DNA from: Hexactinellida sp. DTS-2022
Lineage: Eukaryota > Porifera > Hexactinellida
Direction: 5' to 3'
NCBI GenBank assembly: GCA_028753945.1
Contig: JAPNXP010000013.1
Location: 3,038,001-3,102,000 of the forward strand
DNA: 64,000 bases
In this document: in pieces, positions 32,586 through 42,887 of the stretch
Numbering within the stretch: position 1 is the stretch's first letter
How the letters are laid out: each line of letters begins with the position of its first letter
The notes under the pieces: generated by a model
What the model saw: the letters and a program-made list of their open reading frames with translations, nothing else
Databases searched by the model: none
Told to the model about the DNA's origin: nothing
Translations under genes and position numbers: made by a program

Positions 32586-33733
32586 CAAACACCTAATATA
32601 AAAGCCATACTCTATACAACAACTACGATAAAAACCCATCCTTATACAGCAACTCCGACAAAAACCTACCCTGCAAAAATGTAATTATTCAACATGAATA
32701 AAACCTTATACATATAACACCAATCAATCATTACAACATGCAACTACAAACCGAGCACAATGGAAAACATTACCTGCAACCAAGAAGTAAAACTCGAGCA
32801 GTTAGCCATTCAACCAGCATCTTAAAACCTGAGCTTTGAAGTGTGAAGTATGGTATATTTAGAAGCAAAAACCTATGGAATGTGCGATTGAGAAAAACAT
32901 GGTTAAATAAAGCGAGTAGTATTGTATATAACAAAGAATCAAGCTTAGTACAGCAGTATGGAATGTATTATTACTAAAGCCCTAGTAAAGAAATGACTTC
33001 TTCTGGGCACAGAGAAAAAGCCAAACCAGCCCTACTACTTCCACCACTCAAACTACTCTAATCACAACAACAAACAGCAAAACATACAACAGCACCACTT
33101 ACATAGAGACACCTCAAACACCTTACAACCAAAAGCAAACAAACACCAAATGCAAACAAACGAAAACAACAGCTAATACTACAGTCGAAATCGGGTTTTT
33201 TTGCTTATTGGGTTTTTTTGCCTCCTTTTGTCGTGCAAAAATGTGATATCTTAATGTGTTTTCCATCGGGTTTTTTTTGCTTATTGGGTTTTTTTGCCTC
33301 CTTTTGTCGTGCATTTTGGGGGGCAAAAAAACCCGATTTCGACTGTAACAGCAAATCCCTAAACTAAATTCAACTAAACGCAACAGTAAAATTCAACTTA
33401 ATGCAACAGTTAAATCCTAAGAAAATTGCAATAGCAAAACCCAACAGTCTACAAGCACTAATGAATCAAGCAACAGCAAAAGAAATTCTTACAGCCAATT
33501 AAACAACCAGACAGCTTAGAATGACACAGACCAAACTTAGTAAACAGACACAACTTAGTAAACAGCCAACATAGAATAAGCGAGATGCTGCAACAATACT
33601 CTAGGCACAGCAAGCACAACATTAAAAATACAACAAACCTTAACTGAAGACGTCCTATAAATGGACTGAAAGTGATTACATAATTACTATTCTAAACTTA
33701 AATTCCTGTACTTTTGAACTTATTATTAAACAA
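32586..33733 (+). other. CA-rich non-coding tail of the retroelement
   Basis: No coding frames. It is rich in AACA, CAAC and ACAGCAA words (for example AACAGCAAAA recurring near 33410-33470). It ends where the right direct repeat begins. A MITE interrupts it at 33182-33345. Confidence 0.5.
33182..33345. mobile_element. 164-bp TA-flanked MITE, copy 1
   Basis: Ends CAGTCGAAATCGGGTTTTTT and its complement, with TA on both sides. The interior has two near-repeats of GGGTTTTTTTGCCTCCTTTT. A second copy of exactly the same length is at 34990-35153. It is Tc1/mariner or pogo-like by its TA target; no coding. Confidence 0.85.
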
Positions 33734-34261
33734 ATACTTTTCCAATTTGGGAGTTTTTTGACAGTATTTGGACCAAAAAATTGTTTTTCTTGGTTTAAAC
33801 CTCTGAGATGAGTGTAAATGAGTGAAGTATAATTTCTGGGGAATTGTGAGGACACTTTTGAAAATATTTAATTTTTGGCATCAAAAGAATCATCCGGCAA
33901 CGAACTTATATCTTCGAATTTATCAATTTGGTGGTTTTTTGACAGTAATTGAACCAAAAAATGATTTACATGATTCAAAGCTCTTAAATGATTGAAATTG
34001 AACGAAGTGCAATTTCAGGGTCACTCTCTGGAACCCTTTGATGACATATAATTATAATTATCAAAGGTAACGTCCTGCAAAGAACTTAAATCTTTTAATT
34101 TATCAATTTTGGTATTTTGAAAGTTATCTACAAAAAATGGTTTTTCTTGATTTAAAGCTCTTAAATTATTGTAATTGAACGTTTTCAATTTCAGGGTGAC
34201 TGTCTGGACAACTTTGATGTCATATAATAATAAACATCAAAAGAAACTGCCGGCAACTTCC
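33734..34261 (+). repeat. Right direct repeat of the retroelement (Sat B units)
   Basis: Corresponds to 28296-29002 with one unit deleted (a fusion of the third and fourth units near 34100-34160). It ends in GGCAACTTC, like the left copy. Confidence 0.75.
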
Positions 34262-34265
34262 TTAA

Positions 34266-34580
34266 ACGAGACGAATCACTCCAACCTCCCTTAACGGGCA
34301 TTGTGCCCGGATGGTGCCCGTAACTCGGAATTTTCCCGGAATAGAGAAATGCAATGGCTGCTACACATGGAATTCCTAAGTGTCCAATCAATATTTTCTA
34401 AATTCATTCAAAATTTAAAACTGATGTTTTTAACGGGCTGTAGATAATTTAAGATATGAATCTGGTATATAATTTTGTCAATTTACTCCATTATTGATTA
34501 ATGATTACATATTTAGTTTGTCTTTACACCAAAAGGGTACCCGGTTGAGGGAGGTTCCCGGATCTCGGAGGTTTGAGTGT
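34266..34580. mobile_element. Degenerate inverted-repeat element (ACTCCAACCTCCC ends)
   Basis: Left TCACTCCAACCTCCC and GGGCACCATCC-like words are mirrored on the right by GAGGGAGGTTCCCGG and GGAGGTTTGAGTGTA. This resembles pogo/Tigger-type ends. Boundaries are approximate. Confidence 0.45.
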
Positions 34581-34911
34581 ACACAAGTCCAAGGAATTAT
34601 CCAGGAGCGCGAGACGCTCCTTTTGGAGCATGCTTTTTGGAAAATTTGAATTTATGAGCGCGAAAATTTGGAATCCTCTCCTATACTGTAACATTAATTT
34701 GTGAATTAGGCGTATTAAAATTGGATCAGACCAGGATTAGGAGCGTATTTACAAATAACTGTATAATACACTGCACAAGTCCTACAAGCGAAATCTTACA
34801 TGGAGATGTAAATTTGGCAAAAAATGTGTTCATAAAGCAAATTAAATTAATTAAATAAGGAATTTGTTGACTTAACCATTCTTTAGATCAGTATTATTAA
34901 TTATATTTAAT

Positions 34912-35797
34912 ATATGGCCTCGGACCTTCTGGAAATGGGCTACTGAACCCCTAAATTTTTATATTAAAATTCACTAGATTATTCTATTACAGTCGAAATC
35001 GGGTTTTTTTGCCGTCCAAAATGAAAAGACAAAAGGAGGCAAAAAAAACCAATAAGCAAAAAAACCCGATGGAAAACACATTAAGATATCACATTTTTGC
35101 ACGACAAAAGGAGGCAAAAAAAACCAATAAGCAAAAAAACCCGATTTCGACTGTAGCTATATATTCACAACAAAGTTTTACTCTCTAGCTCATATAGTTT
35201 CCAAGTTACAGCAAGGTATGTGAATATGGAACTAAATTACGAATCATTGTATTTAAGATTATTTGAGAATTTTCTATTCACTTTCATTTCCAGGAAAATT
35301 GGGTAGTTATCAATGCGATGTTAGTGCCAATATAGTTAGTACTAACTAGCTACCTATACATAATAGAGCGGTTTAATTGATATCTTGTTTACTTTCAACA
35401 CTGTCTGAATGATAAGTTGGAATTTCTCACCTTTGAAAGAAATTCCAGAAAGTCATTGGTGTAGTATTGAAAGTAAACAAGATATCAATTAAACCGCTCT
35501 ATTATGTATAGGTAGCTAGTTAGTACTAACTATATTGGCACTAACATCGCATTGATAACTACCCAATTTTCCTGGAAATGAAAGTGAATAGAAAATTCTC
35601 AAATAATCTTAAATACAATGATTCGTAATTTAGTTCCATATTCACATACCTTGCTGTAACTTGGAAACTATATGAGCTAGAGAGTCAAACTTTGTTGTGA
35701 ATATATAGCTAATAGAATAATCTAGTGAATTTTAATATAAAAATTTAGGGGTTCAGCAGCCAATTTCCAGAAGGTCCGAGGCCTTAATATATAGGCG
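34912..35797. repeat. Inner palindrome, arms of about 330-490 bp
   Basis: The left arm 34912-35400 and right arm 35467-35797 are near-identical inverted copies (TATTAAGGCCTCGGACCTTC-like outer ends; inner ends CAAGATATCAATTAAACCGC). The left arm is longer only because the 164-bp MITE sits in it; the right arm has the uninterrupted ATTCTATTAGCTATATATTC. The loop is about 66 bp. Confidence 0.85.
34990..35153. mobile_element. 164-bp TA-flanked MITE, copy 2
   Basis: Same ends as copy 1 (33182-33345), interior in the opposite orientation. The empty site is visible in the right arm of the palindrome near 35708-35725, with one TA, which proves the 2-bp TA duplication. Confidence 0.9.
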
Positions 35798-36049
35798 GAT
35801 TTCTATATAGCGTAGTCACAGACTGCGTGACTATAGACTATTCACTGAATTTACCCAGGGATGGATCCAGCACAAAATATCTGGGGGGGTGCAATGCCCT
35901 TGGTTGGGCCTTAGAATTGTGTAAGCCGTGGAAAGCGCCCGCGGGTCAACTGTGCCGGTTTTTGGACGTTCTTTTTGAAGAACTGCATTTGAGAAGGCAT
36001 CTTTCAAGAAAGTTGAAATATATTTAATATAATTAATTAAGAGGTTTAA

Positions 36050-36300
36050 AACAAGAAAAACATTTTTTTGTAAAATGACTGTCAAAAAACTCCCGAATTG
36101 ATAAATTCGATGATTTCAGGTCGTTGCAGGCTGTTTCCTTTGATTATAATAATTATATCTCATCAAAGGGGTCCAGAGAGTGACCTTGAAATTCCATTTC
36201 TTTCATTTTCGATGATTTAAGAGGTTTAAAACAAGAAATACCATTTCTTTGCAAATGACTGTCAAAAAACTCCCAAATTGATAGATTCGAAGATTTAACT
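36050..36300 (-). repeat. Sat B units, inverted
   Basis: The reverse complement shows TCAATTTGGGAGTTTTTTGA, CAGTCATTT, AAATGAAAGAAATGGAATTT and CAAGGTCACTCTCTGGACCC. About one and a half units lie inside the foldback. Confidence 0.7.
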
Positions 36301-36652
36301 AATGCATAATTTCATACATTCTTCATATTAGTGAAACACACACACTGTATGTACAATACGTAACTAAAACTCTAAATGATAAGCTGCATGATTCTACTCG
36401 GTATTTCTTACTGTATCCACAAGTTCCACAACCACAAAATTTACGAGGCGACTTTGTAATGTATTCCCACATTTTGATTGGCTAGTTGAAATATGTTTGA
36501 GTGGCAAATCAGCCATAACTCAGAGAAGCTCTTAGCAATGTTTCCAGATTTGATTATCAGCGCTGAGAAAGTCCATTTTACTCACTATGATGTCAAAAAG
36601 CAAAAGCAATTAAACTGTACCGAAGAGTTTCCCACTCTCACTCGTTCTGATC
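36301..36652. other. No gene recognised
   Basis: AT-rich sequence inside the foldback, with a 60-residue open frame at 36493-36675 that has no recognisable motif. Confidence 0.4.
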
Positions 36653-37039
36653 AGTGTATTAACAGTCATTTGTAAATACGCTTCTAATCCTGGTCTGATC
36701 CAATTTTAATACGCCTAATTCATAAATTATTGTTACAGTATAGGAGAGGATTCCAAATTTTCGCGCTCCTAAATTCAAATTTTCCAAAAAGCCAGCTCCA
36801 AAAGGAGCGTCTCGCGCTCCTGGATAATTCCTTGGTTCTGATCAGTGACCAACTTTCACAATACCAAAGTTTACTCGCTCAAACTAGTACCGAATGTCAA
36901 ACAATGAGTTTCTTAAGAAAGTAGGAAAACGATGTTATTCAAACAAAGAAATTATCATATCGTATTCCTGCCCCAAGTCAGCTTCAAAAAATTTTTAACC
37001 CTAAACATTCTCCAAACTTACAAAGTGATTATATCTTTA

Positions 37040-37913
37040 CAGTACACCCTCGCTAATCCGAACAGAAGTGTTCCGATTCAAAAATCTTCTGTTCCGATTA
37101 GCGAATTCGTTCGGATTAGTGAAGTAATACATTTTCTATGGGCATCTATAAATGAGAATCTCGATAATCCGAACCAAACTTGTACAAACCTTGTTAATCC
37201 GCACTAAACATCTAGTGTACTCCTTAAAATACTTGCCTGAGACTTATTTTTTATGGGGGCCAGTCAACTCGTCCCAAAAACCAACTTGTACCAAGTTTTT
37301 TGGTCGACTCGTACCTATTTTTTTGGTCGACTCGTACCTATTTTTTTGGTTCAACTCGTACCTATTTTATCTCGTACTAAATACCAACTTGTCCTTTTTA
37401 CGTCAGGGACCAGTCAACTCGTCCCAAAAACCAACTTGTACCAATTTCTTTGGTCGACTCGTACCTACTTTTTTTAGTCGGCTCATACTATTTTATCTTG
37501 TACCAAATACCGACTTGTCAATGGTTTTTGAGCTATGAATGGAATTAATAAATGACACAAATTTGTTGATTTTGAAGGTGTTATGTCCTTCCAAACTTCA
37601 TGTTCTATTGTATACATAGTTACACTTTCAAAAAATTACCCTGTAAATTAAAACTATTTGGTATTTGGGACGAGTTGACTTAGGACGAGTTAGATTTGGG
37701 ACGAGTTGACTTAGGACGAGTTGGTATTTGGGACAAGTTAGTATGTAGTACAAGTTGTAATAGGTACATGTTGACTGGCAATCATTTTTTATACATACTT
37801 CCATTGCAATTTTAGTTTTTTTCCCAACATTTATTAGAAGAATATTTTGGTTTCTCCTGTTCGGATTAGCGAGGGTTCGGATTAGCGGGGTTCGGATTAG
37901 CGAGGGTGTACTG
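37040..37913. mobile_element. pogo-type MITE inserted at the Helitron 5' end
   Basis: Ends CAGTACACCCTCGCTAATCC and its complement, flanked by TA (37038-37039, 37914-37915). Repeats of GTTCGGATTAGCGAGG follow at the right end. It carries a further insert at about 37253-37790. A relic of the same end occurs near 38770-38797. Confidence 0.85.
37253..37790. mobile_element. Insert with CAGTCAACTCGTCCC ends
   Basis: Left CCAGTCAACTCGTCCCAAAA with ACCAACTTGTACC; the 150-bp block is repeated at about 37405-37510. The right side has GGGACGAGTTGACTT, GTACAAGTTGTAATAGGTAC and TTGACTGGC, an inverted relative of the left. Class unknown; target duplication not resolved. Confidence 0.5.
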
Positions 37914-37943
37914 TACTATTAAAACACAAGGCGGGGTATATAT

Positions 37944-38243
37944 CAGTGCTCGACAAATTAGGTGGTTTGGTGGCGCTAGCCACCAAAAATCTTATTTAAG
38001 CCACCAAATTCTGCCTTTGGTGGCTTAACTAATCTACCATATATTGTGGATTATTTGACTTTATGTAGATTATATGTTTCGTAGCATCATTCGTCATTAA
38101 CATTAGTGTTGTTTTACGGCATTTGAACTTTGTTAAGCCATCAGTGGTTTGTTAAACCGGCAGTTGTTTATTCTTTAGCCACCAGAAAAAGTGAGGTGGT
38201 GGCTTAATTAGCCACCATCAAAATTTCATTTTGTCGAGCACTG
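37944..38243. mobile_element. hAT-type 300-bp MITE in HeliN
   Basis: Ends CAGTGCTCGACAAA and its complement, with the exact 8-bp duplication GTATATAT (37936-37943, 38244-38251). Interior words GCCACCAAA and TTTGGTGGCT recur in both orientations. A degenerate piece of the same kind lies at 39335-39405. Confidence 0.9.
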
Positions 38244-38576
38244 GTATATATGTGTATATATTTGTTTGTATGTTACGAGTTGATTGAAGAAAGTGTTCGG
38301 TTTCCAAATGGGACTTTTGGCATATAGGGGTATCTTTTGGCACCCGCCAACAATTTGAGGTTTCCACTCAAAATTTCTCACACCTCGACAAGTTATGACG
38401 TCATTGTCACATTTCGAGAACCCTGAAAATTCACTTAAAGAAAATTGAACACGACGCTCACCTCTAGTAGAGATCACCTCTCCATTAAAATTAAATCTTG
38501 ATAGATTGAGACTACAACTTGAACAGATAAACTTCAATCCTTACCCACTTTTATTTAATAAAATATTTGGCATCTG

Positions 38577-38761
38577 CCAGGATTTCATCTAGGCGTGCGC
38601 GACGCGCCTCTAGGCGCTTAATTTTTAAAAGAAAATCTTCTAGGCCCGGCGAAAATCGAGAGATGCTCCCATAGACGTTATATAAATTGAGTATATAGAC
38701 GCGGTTGTGCGAGCTCAAACTTAATTTAGGCGCACAGAAAATTCGCCTGGATGAAATCCAA
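38577..38761. mobile_element. Small inverted-repeat element (GGATTTCATC ends)
   Basis: Left GGATTTCATCTAGGCGTGCG and right (inward) GGATTTCATCCAGGCGAATT. The interior is GC-richer than its surroundings. No clear target duplication. Confidence 0.6.
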
Positions 38762-38799
38762 GTATCTCCTGTTCGGATTAGCGAGGGTATACTGTACTA

Positions 38800-39955
38800 T
38801 CATGGGTACTCTTACTAAGTTCACAGCCTTTTCTTATATTGATTGTTGCTGGTATTTGCTCATTGTTTTAACTGTGTAACATTGTGAAGAACTTGGAAAC
38901 GATCACTGGTAGTATCGGATCTGAAATGTAGTAGGCCGTATACCTGTCAATGAATGAAGTAGAATTTAGATTGTTGATATTTACTAGTGATATCTACATG
39001 TTGAACCAAATGAATCAACGAATTCCTTTGGTAAGTAGGTTTCTATTTCAGTTTCTTCGGTTGTCTCTTGTATACTGTAATCTGCTGAACAATCCTGTTG
39101 AATTCCTATGGACGGATATGCTTCAAAGAAATTGAATCGTTCAGAACAATGAAGGAGATGCCTGACCTGTTTTGATAGTGCATGATGCTGTTGCTCCGGT
39201 GGATTACGATGTCGTGGTATGATTGGCACTTGGGTACTTCTTGGGTACTTTCAGAAACTAATCTACAGGAACTCTGTTAGTGTCTTTAGGGAACGCATTC
39301 TCACAGGGTTCCTTGTAGAAGGGCAATAATTGGGTAAATCCACCAAAATATTTCTTTAGCCATCAATTTTGCATTTGGTGGCTTAACTAATCCTGCATAA
39401 ATTGTGGGAACTCGCTTGTCTGTCATAGGAGTACTTAATGTTAATGCAGAAATGCTAAATGACCTGGACAGGGAGTTCATAATTAGCTGTTTTGCTGAGA
39501 TGCCCCACTGTATACTATTATAGGACAGATTATTTAACCAAGTTTGTCATTAAAAATATCGATTTTGGTTTGAATGTGAATTTTGGAATGTTTACAACTA
39601 TTTGGTTTGCCCCTCCAGTGCATTGGTCCGCCCCCCCAATGGGGCTGTGCTTGCGCCGCCCCTGGATGGCAATGATTTGGTCGTTATGAAAGTTTCACGA
39701 TTGTTATCAATTTCATAATCATATAGTTAGTGCGTGTCAAACCTGTGGGTAATTTATAGTTGAGATTAGTGTAATGATGGTCGGCTTCTGTCAGTCTTGG
39801 GATGAACATTTAAAGAATCTGGTAAAACATGAGGTAATAGGTCAAATTTTGGCATAGCTAAATGCTAATTTAAATGCATACATTCGATTCTACAATATTG
39901 AAAAAGTAGAAAAACTAATTATCATTTGGCTGGTTAAATATATCTTACCATAGCC
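38800..39955. other. No gene recognised; small TE scraps
   Basis: Contains a piece related to the 37944 MITE (39335-39405) and a G/C-run segment (39605-39665, GCCCCTCCAGTG, GGTCCGCCCCCCCAATGGGG, CCGCCCCTGG) that resembles a hAT-type terminus. Otherwise AT-rich with short frames only. Confidence 0.4.
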
Positions 39956-39956
39956 T

Positions 39957-40345
39957 ACTAATCATAAGGCCATTTCACTGAGCCAAATGCGCCTGGACCA
40001 GGGATAAGTTGAAGGAGATTTTCTTATATACCCATAATGTAGATATATAAATTTTGATTTAAACTACAAATGCTTATCTGGTTTATAAAAATAGTTAACA
40101 AGATTCGTCTGTAAATATTAGCTATTGTAATTACAAATTCTCTTTAATTCAATCATACTTTGCCTTTATAATGTTAGTTCCTTAATTATTTATATCCTGA
40201 ACTCATGCCCAACTCTTGTGCTGCTCCCAGATGTGTTACTGGATACTAGTGACCATAGTGGAGTTGCATTATTTATCATTCCTTCTGGGCCGCAAGACAT
40301 CGTCCATAAGTGGAAACGTTTTCTGCATTGAGATGGTGAGTATGC
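39957..40345 (+). mobile_element. P-A family 5' fragment with a THAP exon
   Basis: The sequence CATAGCCTACTAATCATAAG, GGACCAGGGATAAG and GTCTGTAAATATTAGC matches the P-A left end. At 40204-40345 the bases encode MPNSCAAPRC, then, after shifts, a VALF(I)IPSGPQDIVHKWKRFLHR-like THAP segment, better preserved around the KWKRFLHR part than the 4869 copy. The fragment ends near 40360; downstream is Sat B. Confidence 0.7.
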
Positions 40346-40384
40346 TTTACTAGTTGGACATGCTTTTAAGTTAATTAATTAATT

Positions 40385-40729
40385 ACCAGTTTTCCTTTAA
40401 GCTTAACAGTCATTGCTCTAAAAAATGCTTTACTTGATTTTATGCTCTAAAATGAATCTAGATGAACGAAGTCCAATTTCAGGATCACTGTCTGGACAAT
40501 TTTAACGTGAAATTATTTTTTCATGAAAGAAACTTCCGGGAATGTCCATATATCTTCGAATTTATCAATTTGAGAGATTATTGACGGTCATTGCTACAAA
40601 AATGATTTCTTTGGTTTGAATTTCTAAAATGAATATAGATGACAGAAGTGGAATTTCATGGGCACTGTATGGACACTTTAGACAATATATAATTATGGCA
40701 TCTAAAGAATCAGCCTGCAACGACCTTAA
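40385..40729 (+). repeat. Sat B array, about 2 units
   Basis: AAAAATGCTTTACTTGATTT, AGATGAACGAAGTCCAATTT, and CTTCGAATTTATCAATTTGA mark diverged units. Interrupted by the TTAA-flanked element at 40730. Confidence 0.8.
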
Positions 40730-41449
40730 GGTTAAATTACGGCAGATTCATGTAAAAAAACACATAAATTTCGTTTTGAAGTAAGATGTTTAATTTTCAC
40801 ATATATAATAGAAGACATTATAGCTATATCGAAACTGAAAACGAAATCGAATTATTTTGAATAAATTCGATTTTATGGGGCGTGCAGTTTTATGGTAATA
40901 CAAAAGTCCCATAGGGAGATTTCTTCAGACTCCACCTGATAAGTGTGTCGATCTCAAGATCATTATTAGCTAAAGACATATTATGTGCGATATATCACAT
41001 AGATCATCGTTATATGCTGTAGGTGACTGGTTTAGAATTTTGATTTGACCTAAATAAAAAAAGTTGCGACCTTTTGAACTAAAGAAATCATTAAAAAGGT
41101 CATGTTTTTTATGAGATATTTGATAAAATGTTTGAAAAATAATTTCAGAGTCATAATTCAAAAATGTAAACCGACTACCAACTCCGTACGCTTATAATCT
41201 TTCAATATTGATTCTGATAACAAACATTGATGGCCGCATTGCCAAATTACACTATAATATCGACCACCACTTTTTGAAATCGCCCTATGGGAGATTTGTA
41301 TTAGCCAAATATTGAAACCGACAAAAAATAAAAAGTATAATATATTGAGACATTTTCTTTTTTGTTTATTGCTTTGTATCGTACCTTGATCTATTTCTAA
41401 CAATTACAGATTAATACAAGAGATTTCATTCCCGTGGGGTAATTTAACC
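40730..41449. mobile_element. TTAA-flanked MITE in Sat B
   Basis: Ends GGTTAAATTAC and its complement, flanked by TTAA (40726-40729 and 41450-41453). The surrounding Sat B unit reads CGACC-TTAA-ATCTTCG with one TTAA, which is the empty-site form. Subterminal words CCCATAGGGAGAT and the complement of CCCTATGGGAGAT occur near each end. TTAA targets are used by piggyBac and Kolobok; with no coding I cannot choose. Confidence 0.85.
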
Positions 41450-41965
41450 TTAAATCTTCGAATTTATCAATTTGAGACATTTTTGACAGTCATTGCTCCA
41501 AAAAATGCTTCACTCATTTTTATGCACTTAAATTAATATAGAAGAACGAAGTGTGATTTCAGGGGTACTGTTTGGACATCTTTGACAATATATAATTTTT
41601 GACATCAAAAGAATCAGCCGGGAACGACCTTAATTCTTGGAATTTATCAATTTGTGAGTTTTTTTGCAGTCATTGCTCCAAAAAATGCTTAACTTGTATC
41701 TAAGCTCATACATGAATGTAGAAAGCTAATTGTAGTTTCAGGGTCATTGTTTGGACACTTTTGACAATATATAATTTTTGTATCAAAAGAATCAGCCGGC
41801 AACGACCTTACATCTTCGAATTTATCAATTTGAGAGTTTTTTGACAGTAATTGCTACATACATGATCTACTTGATTTTAATTTATATAATGAATATAGAT
41901 GAACGAAGTGGAATTTCAGGGGCACTGTATGGACACTTTTGATAGTAGATAATTATGGCACTATA
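41450..41965 (+). repeat. Sat B array, about 3 units
   Basis: Continuation of the array beyond the TTAA element. The last unit is followed by a CACTATAGAATAGTTATTTC boundary and then Sat A-like sequence at 41990-42040. The same boundary word recurs at 43420. Confidence 0.8.
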
Positions 41966-42041
41966 GAATAGTTATTTCGCCCCGCAGACCAAGAAATCTA
42001 AAATAATAACAGTGCTTATAATGCTTCCAAGTAAGTAATGT

Positions 42042-42826
42042 CGTGACCTTCGTTATATAAGGCCTTACTACTGAGTGAATTTTGCTGGACCATGGATTAC
42101 ATAAAGGCCATTGATTATTAGCTAACATATATTTAACTCAATAGCTAATAATGAGAGACCTGAGAAATGCAATTTAATTATAAAGGAACTTAGGAACATT
42201 ATATCAAGGCATACATAACACCCTTTAGAATTGTGATATACCACCGGTCCACCATTTGTTTACGTAATCGCTATTTTTCGTGGGAATTATCGGGTTTTTA
42301 TAGCCTGCTTTTAACATAGTTAAACGCGTTATAAATTTTCCTAATTGGAACATGAGGATGTCCATAACCAGTTGAATGAAAAATATCGAAATTGTAAATG
42401 GAATGTTGACACATTCCTAGTTTTGTTTGAAAATGCATATTTCTTAAAATGAGCCATAACCCAAAAAATATCTATCTTATGTTATCTATGCAAGTACGTA
42501 AAGATGTATCCGAAATTGGTAACTTCTTATTCATTGATAATACATTTTCTAGGCCTAACTTCAATAATCATTGAGATAATGAGATTATTAGCACTTAATT
42601 CTTTATATGGAAATAATCTCATAATCTCATTATCTGATCAAATGGTGTATTATATCACAATTCTAAAGTGTGTTATGTATGTCCTGATATAATGTTCCTA
42701 ACTTCCAAATAATATTAATGCATTTCTCAGGTATGTCACTACTAGCATATGAGATAAAGATATGTTAGCTAATAATCAATGGCCTTTAAGTAATCCATGG
42801 TAAGGCCGTATATAACGAAGGTCACG
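42042..42826. mobile_element. Long-TIR element with CGTGACC ends
   Basis: Left CGTGACCTTCGTTATATAAG, right (inward) CGTGACCTTCGTTATATACG, followed by CCATGGATTACxTAAAGGCC. The interior holds the shared core (TTATATCAAGGCATACATAA, TTTTTATAGCCTGCTTTTAA, GAAATTGTAAATGGAATGTT) also found at 45204-46046, 54985-55535 and 55828-56430. Target duplication not clear. Confidence 0.7.
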
Positions 42827-42887
42827 GTATGTCTATTACTCATAAGCCCTGCTCAAACAAACAAATTTATAAGAATATTAAAGAATA

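Larger units (their letters stand above)
28296..34261 (+). mobile_element. A/C-rich Penelope-like retroelement with flanking direct repeats
   Basis: Between two direct repeats (28296-29002 and 33734-34261) lies about 4.7 kb whose plus strand is unusually rich in A and C and poor in G, unlike all its neighbours. It encodes a Pro-rich ORF (28990-29870), Cys-rich segments (29792-30770), a reverse transcriptase (30777-32029) and a small Cys plus GIY-YIG-like region (32041-32585), then about 1.1 kb of CA-rich non-coding sequence. The direct repeats are Sat B units, so either the element carries them as Penelope-type terminal repeats or it sits in a duplicated piece of satellite. Frame changes make this copy inactive. 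A TA-flanked MITE lies at 33182-33345. Confidence 0.6.
34589..36836. mobile_element. Foldback element with outer arms of about 185 bp
   Basis: The outer arms 34589-34775 and 36653-36836 are inverted copies: CCAAGGAATTATCCAGGAGC, GCGAGACGCTCC, ATTGGATCAGACCAGGATTA and GTATTTACAAATAACTG. Between them lie an inner palindrome (34912-35797), an inverted Sat B piece (36050-36300) and other AT-rich sequence. No transposase is present and I could not find a convincing target duplication. Confidence 0.65.
37034..38445 (+). mobile_element. HeliN fragment, plus orientation, with three nested inserts
   Basis: The 5' terminus TCTTTA (37034-37039) is separated from its continuation CTATTAAAACACAAGG (from 37916) by a pogo-type MITE (37040-37913). 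After GTATATAT a hAT MITE follows (37944-38243); HeliN resumes with GTTACGAGTTGATTGAAGAA, CACCCGCCAACAA and TGACGTCATTGTCACATTTC, matching the other HeliN copies. The 3' end is lost near 38445. Confidence 0.75.

Noticed and set aside
33123..33383. 86-residue minus-strand frame
   Set aside because: Lies across the 164-bp TA-flanked MITE and its poly-T words; no motif.
28296..34261. LTR retrotransposon
   Set aside because: Direct repeats lack TG...CA ends, no primer-binding site, protease or integrase is seen, and the RT blocks are Penelope-like rather than Gypsy, Copia or BEL.
42504..42692. 62-residue frame in the 42042 element
   Set aside because: Sits on a palindromic core repeated without frame conservation in related elements.
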